In this document: one piece after another, positions 11,054 through 13,456 of the stretch
Numbering within the stretch: the stretch's first letter is position 1
How the letters are laid out: every line of letters starts with the position of its first letter
From: Desulfuromonadaceae bacterium
Lineage (GTDB): Bacteria; Desulfobacterota; Desulfuromonadia; Desulfuromonadales; SZUA-401
Reading direction: 5' to 3'
DNA: 13,456 bases
Assembly (NCBI GenBank): GCA_003246035.1
Contig: QKBP01000043.1
Location: forward strand, 1 to 13,456
Program-made: the position numbers and the translations under genes
The notes under the pieces: generated by a model
Told to the model about the DNA's origin: nothing
The model's input: only the letters and a program-made list of their open reading frames with translations
Database searches by the model: none

Positions 11054-12640
11054 ATGAGCAAGCAGCACAAGGCCGAAGTGGCGCGGAGGCGCACTTTCGG
11101 GATTATCAGCCATCCGGATGCGGGGAAGACCACGCTGACGGAGAAACTCCTGCTCTTTGGCGGGGCGATCCAGATGGCCGGCGCGGTCAAGTCGCGCAAG
11201 ACCGACCGCCACGCCACCAGCGACTGGATGAAGATCGAACAGGAGCGCGGAATCTCGGTCACCACCTCGGTGATGAAGTTTCACTACCGCGACTATGACC
11301 TCAACCTGCTCGATACTCCCGGGCACCAGGACTTCTCAGAAGACACCTACCGGGTGTTGACCGCCGTCGACAGCGCGCTGATGGTGATCGACAGCGCCAA
11401 GGGGGTTGAGACCCAGACCGAGAAACTGATGGAGGTTTGCCGGATGCGCAACACCCCGGTCATCACCTTCATCAACAAGCTTGACCGCGAGGGACTCTCG
11501 CCGCTCGATATCCTCGCCGACATCGAGGAGAAGCTGCAGATCGAATGCGCACCGCTCTCCTGGCCGATCGGCATGGGCAAGCGCTTCAAGGGGGTCTACA
11601 ACCTCTACCGCAAGTCGCTGTTGCTGTTCACCCCGGGGCAACAGACCCGTAGCTCCGATGCCATTGTGATCGAGGACCTCGACGACCCGCAGCTTGACGA
11701 GCTGCTCGGCAGCCAGGCCGACGAGCTGCGTGGCGACATCGAGCTGCTCGAGGGAGCGGCGAACCCCTTCGACCACACGGAATACCTCAAGGCCAACCAG
11801 ACACCGGTCTTCTTCGGCAGCGCCATCAACAATTTTGGTGTGCAGGAGCTGCTGGACGCCTTCGTCGAGCTCTCTCCCGCTCCTGGTCCCCGCGTCACAC
11901 TGAGCCGTGCTGTCGACCCCGGGGAGGAGGCCTTCTCAGGGTTCGTCTTCAAGATCCAGGCGAACATGGACCCGGCCCACCGCGACCGGATCGCCTTTCT
12001 GAGGGTCTGTTCCGGGAAGTTCACCCGTGGCATGAAGGTCCGCCACCACCGGATCGGCAAGGAGGTCACCCTGGCCAACGCCACGATCTTCATGGCCCAG
12101 GATCGCGCCAACGTCGAGGAGGCCTATCCGGGCGATATTATCGGCCTGCACAACCACGGCACGATCAAGATCGGCGACACCTTCAGTGACAAGGAGACGC
12201 TCAAGTTCACCGGTATCCCCAACTTCGCCCCCGAGCATTTCCGGCGGGTGCGACTGAAGAATCCGCTCAAGAGCAAGCAGCTCGAGAAAGGACTGCTGCA
12301 GCTTTCCGAGGAGGGCGCCGTGCAGGTTTTCCGCCCGGTGATCGGGGCCGACTACATCCTCGGTGCCGTCGGGGTACTGCAGTTCGATGTCACGATGGCG
12401 CGGCTCAAGAACGAATACGGGGTCGATGCGGTCTACGAGGGGGTCGATTACGCGACCGCGCGCTGGGTCGAATGCGGCGACCGCAAGAAGCTCGACGAGT
12501 TCGAGCGGAAGAACCAGGGAGCCCTGGCCCATGACGCGGAGGGGAACCTCACCTACCTGGCGTCGAGCGAGTGGCGACTCGGCCATGTCGCCGAACAGTG
12601 GCCCGAGGTCACGTTCCTCAAGACCCGCGAGCACAACTGA
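11054..12640 (+). CDS. prfC: Peptide chain release factor 3
   Basis: A translational GTPase that removes RF1 or RF2 from the ribosome after peptide release. Its 528 residues match E. coli RF3 (529) along the whole length. The G-domain motifs are intact: P-loop SHPDAGKTT (19-27), the [10 protein letters not shown] switch region, LLDTPGH and INKLD. Later RF3 signatures include [68 protein letters not shown] and [10 protein letters not shown]. The ATG at 11054 is chosen by alignment to the family N-terminus ([14 protein letters not shown]); the longer frame from 10997 would translate the leader hairpin. The nearest Shine-Dalgarno sequence, GGAG (11037-11040), is 13 nt away, unusually far. A strong terminator follows, so it is probably a single-gene unit. 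Confidence 0.97.
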   Translation: MSKQHKAEVARRRTFGIISHPDAGKTTLTEKLLLFGGAIQMAGAVKSRKTDRHATSDWMKIEQERGISVTTSVMKFHYRDYDLNLLDTPGHQDFSEDTYRVLTAVDSALMVIDSAKGVETQTEKLMEVCRMRNTPVITFINKLDREGLSPLDILADIEEKLQIECAPLSWPIGMGKRFKGVYNLYRKSLLLFTPGQQTRSSDAIVIEDLDDPQLDELLGSQADELRGDIELLEGAANPFDHTEYLKANQTPVFFGSAINNFGVQELLDAFVELSPAPGPRVTLSRAVDPGEEAFSGFVFKIQANMDPAHRDRIAFLRVCSGKFTRGMKVRHHRIGKEVTLANATIFMAQDRANVEEAYPGDIIGLHNHGTIKIGDTFSDKETLKFTGIPNFAPEHFRRVRLKNPLKSKQLEKGLLQLSEEGAVQVFRPVIGADYILGAVGVLQFDVTMARLKNEYGVDAVYEGVDYATARWVECGDRKKLDEFERKNQGALAHDAEGNLTYLASSEWRLGHVAEQWPEVTFLKTREHN

Positions 12641-12650
12641 CGGGCATCCG

Positions 12651-12684
12651 ACGGCCCCGCCTGATGGCGGGGCCGTTTTGTTTT
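12651..12684 (+). terminator. Intrinsic terminator of prfC
   Basis: A perfect 11-bp stem ACGGCCCCGCC (12651-12661)/GGCGGGGCCGT (12666-12676), loop TGAT, is followed by a T-rich tail (TTTG TTTT). It starts 10 nt after the prfC stop. Confidence 0.9.
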
Positions 12685-12695
12685 GACCGCAGCGG

Positions 12696-12704
12696 TGCTA
12701 GAAT
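12696..12704 (+). promoter_or_regulatory. Extended -10 promoter of the MBL-fold gene
   Basis: TGC TAGAAT is an extended -10 element. The obvious TTGACC (12683-12688) is only 10 bp away and cannot be its -35, so the promoter would rely on the extended -10 and a weak T-rich -35 near 12677. The start would be near 12711. Confidence 0.4.
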
Positions 12705-12732
12705 GTCGGCCACTCGCAGTATGGAGGAGTCG

Positions 12733-13456
12733 ATGCAGTTGACGGTTCTGGCCGACAATCATACTTCCCGCCCCGAACTGGCGACCCAGCACGGCCTGAG
12801 CTTCTGGATCGAGTCGGACGGACGTCGCCTGGTGTTCGACACCGGCAGCGATTCCAGCTGGCTGGACAATGCCCGCCGGCTGGGAATCGATCCATGCGAA
12901 GCCGAGTGGCTGGTCCTCTCCCACGGTCACTGGGATCACGGCGGTGGCGTTCCGGCCCTGCTCGATGCCGGGTGGCGGGGGACGCTGCTGGCCCATAGGG
13001 AGGCGTGGCAGCTTCGGCGTGCGGTCGCCGCCGAGGAGGCCGATCGGGATATCGGGCTCCCCTGGGGGGTGAGCGAGCTCGCCGCGCGTGGCATTCGTCT
13101 CGAACAGGCCGATGCTCCCCGGGAGCTGTTCCCGGGAGCCTGGCTGACCGGACCGATCGGTGGCGGTCATCCCGCTCCGACCGCTCCAGGATTGCAGAAG
13201 CGGACGGATGGTCTCTGGCGGGCGGACGATTTCGTCGACGAGCAGACCTTGGTGATTTCCGGAGACCTCGGTCTGGTGGTCGTCACCGGCTGCTGTCACC
13301 GCGGAGTGCTCAACACCCTGGAGGCGGCTCGCGCGGTGTCGGGGTGCGACTCGATCCACACCCTGGTCGGCGGCCTGCACCTCAAGGACGAGCCTCGCGA
13401 GCGCTGCCTGCAGATCGCCCGGGAGATCCGTGCCGCTGGCGTGGTAAAGGTGTACG
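12733..13456 (+). CDS. MBL-fold metallohydrolase, COG1237-like (3' truncated)
   Basis: 241 complete codons are visible before the window ends. It is a metallo-beta-lactamase-fold hydrolase: the core strand LVFDTGS (33-39) is followed by the zinc motif SHGHWDHGGG (HxHxDH, about 63-72), then a downstream VVVTGCCHRG carrying a further His and a GGLHL segment near the C-terminal part. This pattern resembles the COG1237 group, which includes archaeal enzymes annotated as 7,8-dihydropterin-6-methyl-4-(beta-D-ribofuranosyl)-aminobenzene-5'-phosphate synthase-related. In bacteria the substrate is usually unknown, and I make no substrate claim. The ATG at 12733 is chosen over the in-frame ATG at 12721 because GGAGG (12723-12727) lies 5 nt upstream of it. 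It has its own apparent promoter after the prfC terminator. Confidence 0.88.
   Translation, partial: MQLTVLADNHTSRPELATQHGLSFWIESDGRRLVFDTGSDSSWLDNARRLGIDPCEAEWLVLSHGHWDHGGGVPALLDAGWRGTLLAHREAWQLRRAVAAEEADRDIGLPWGVSELAARGIRLEQADAPRELFPGAWLTGPIGGGHPAPTAPGLQKRTDGLWRADDFVDEQTLVISGDLGLVVVTGCCHRGVLNTLEAARAVSGCDSIHTLVGGLHLKDEPRERCLQIAREIRAAGVVKVY

Noticed and set aside
12683..12704. TTGACC and TAGAAT as a paired -35/-10 for the MBL-fold gene
   Set aside because: The spacer is only 10 bp, far from the 16-18 bp needed; only the extended -10 was kept.

Overview
This window looks like chromosomal DNA from a high-GC anaerobic bacterium of the Desulfuromonadia (Geobacter/Desulfuromonas-type, formerly Deltaproteobacteria). 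That placement is an inference from protein character: a rubrerythrin-type diiron protein, an NrfJ-like lipoprotein, a short cysteine-bearing protein of a kind I associate with these bacteria, and paired EF-P/EfpL with EpmA. No rRNA, tRNA, IS element, prophage or CRISPR array is visible. Genes are densely packed, mostly with Shine-Dalgarno sequences and many intrinsic terminators.

Layout. 1-187 is the 3' end of an unrecognised gene. 266-829 (minus) is the EF-P paralogue EfpL/YeiP, and 909-1100 (minus) a 63-residue protein. Between that gene and a NarL/LuxR response regulator (1395-2051, plus) lies a structured intergenic region. It has four consecutive stem-loops on the minus strand ending in an intrinsic terminator, and perfect dyads around the predicted divergent promoters. 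2156-2719 is canonical EF-P and 2743-3654 is EpmA, its lysine-modifying enzyme. 3715-4224 is a rubrerythrin-like protein with its own near-consensus promoter, and 4299-6155 is UvrC. On the minus strand follow a beta-barrel-like exported protein and a membrane-anchored metallophosphoesterase (translationally coupled), a two-domain lipoprotein, and malQ preceded by a 72-residue cysteine protein. 11054-12640 is prfC (RF3). An MBL-fold hydrolase runs off the end.

Theme. Four translation factors are present: EF-P and EfpL, which relieve stalling at proline-rich motifs, EpmA, which activates EF-P, and RF3, which recycles RF1/RF2. EpmB, the usual partner of EpmA, is not in the window.

The most striking signal is a perfect intrinsic terminator (11-bp stem, 4-nt loop, six T) inside the 5' coding region of epmA. 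It is the only terminator after efp. It implies that efp mRNA usually ends within the epmA reading frame, and that EpmA synthesis depends on readthrough, probably linked to translation. Second is the apparent minus-strand structured RNA at about 1132-1257, either a small RNA or an attenuator leader for the 63-residue gene.
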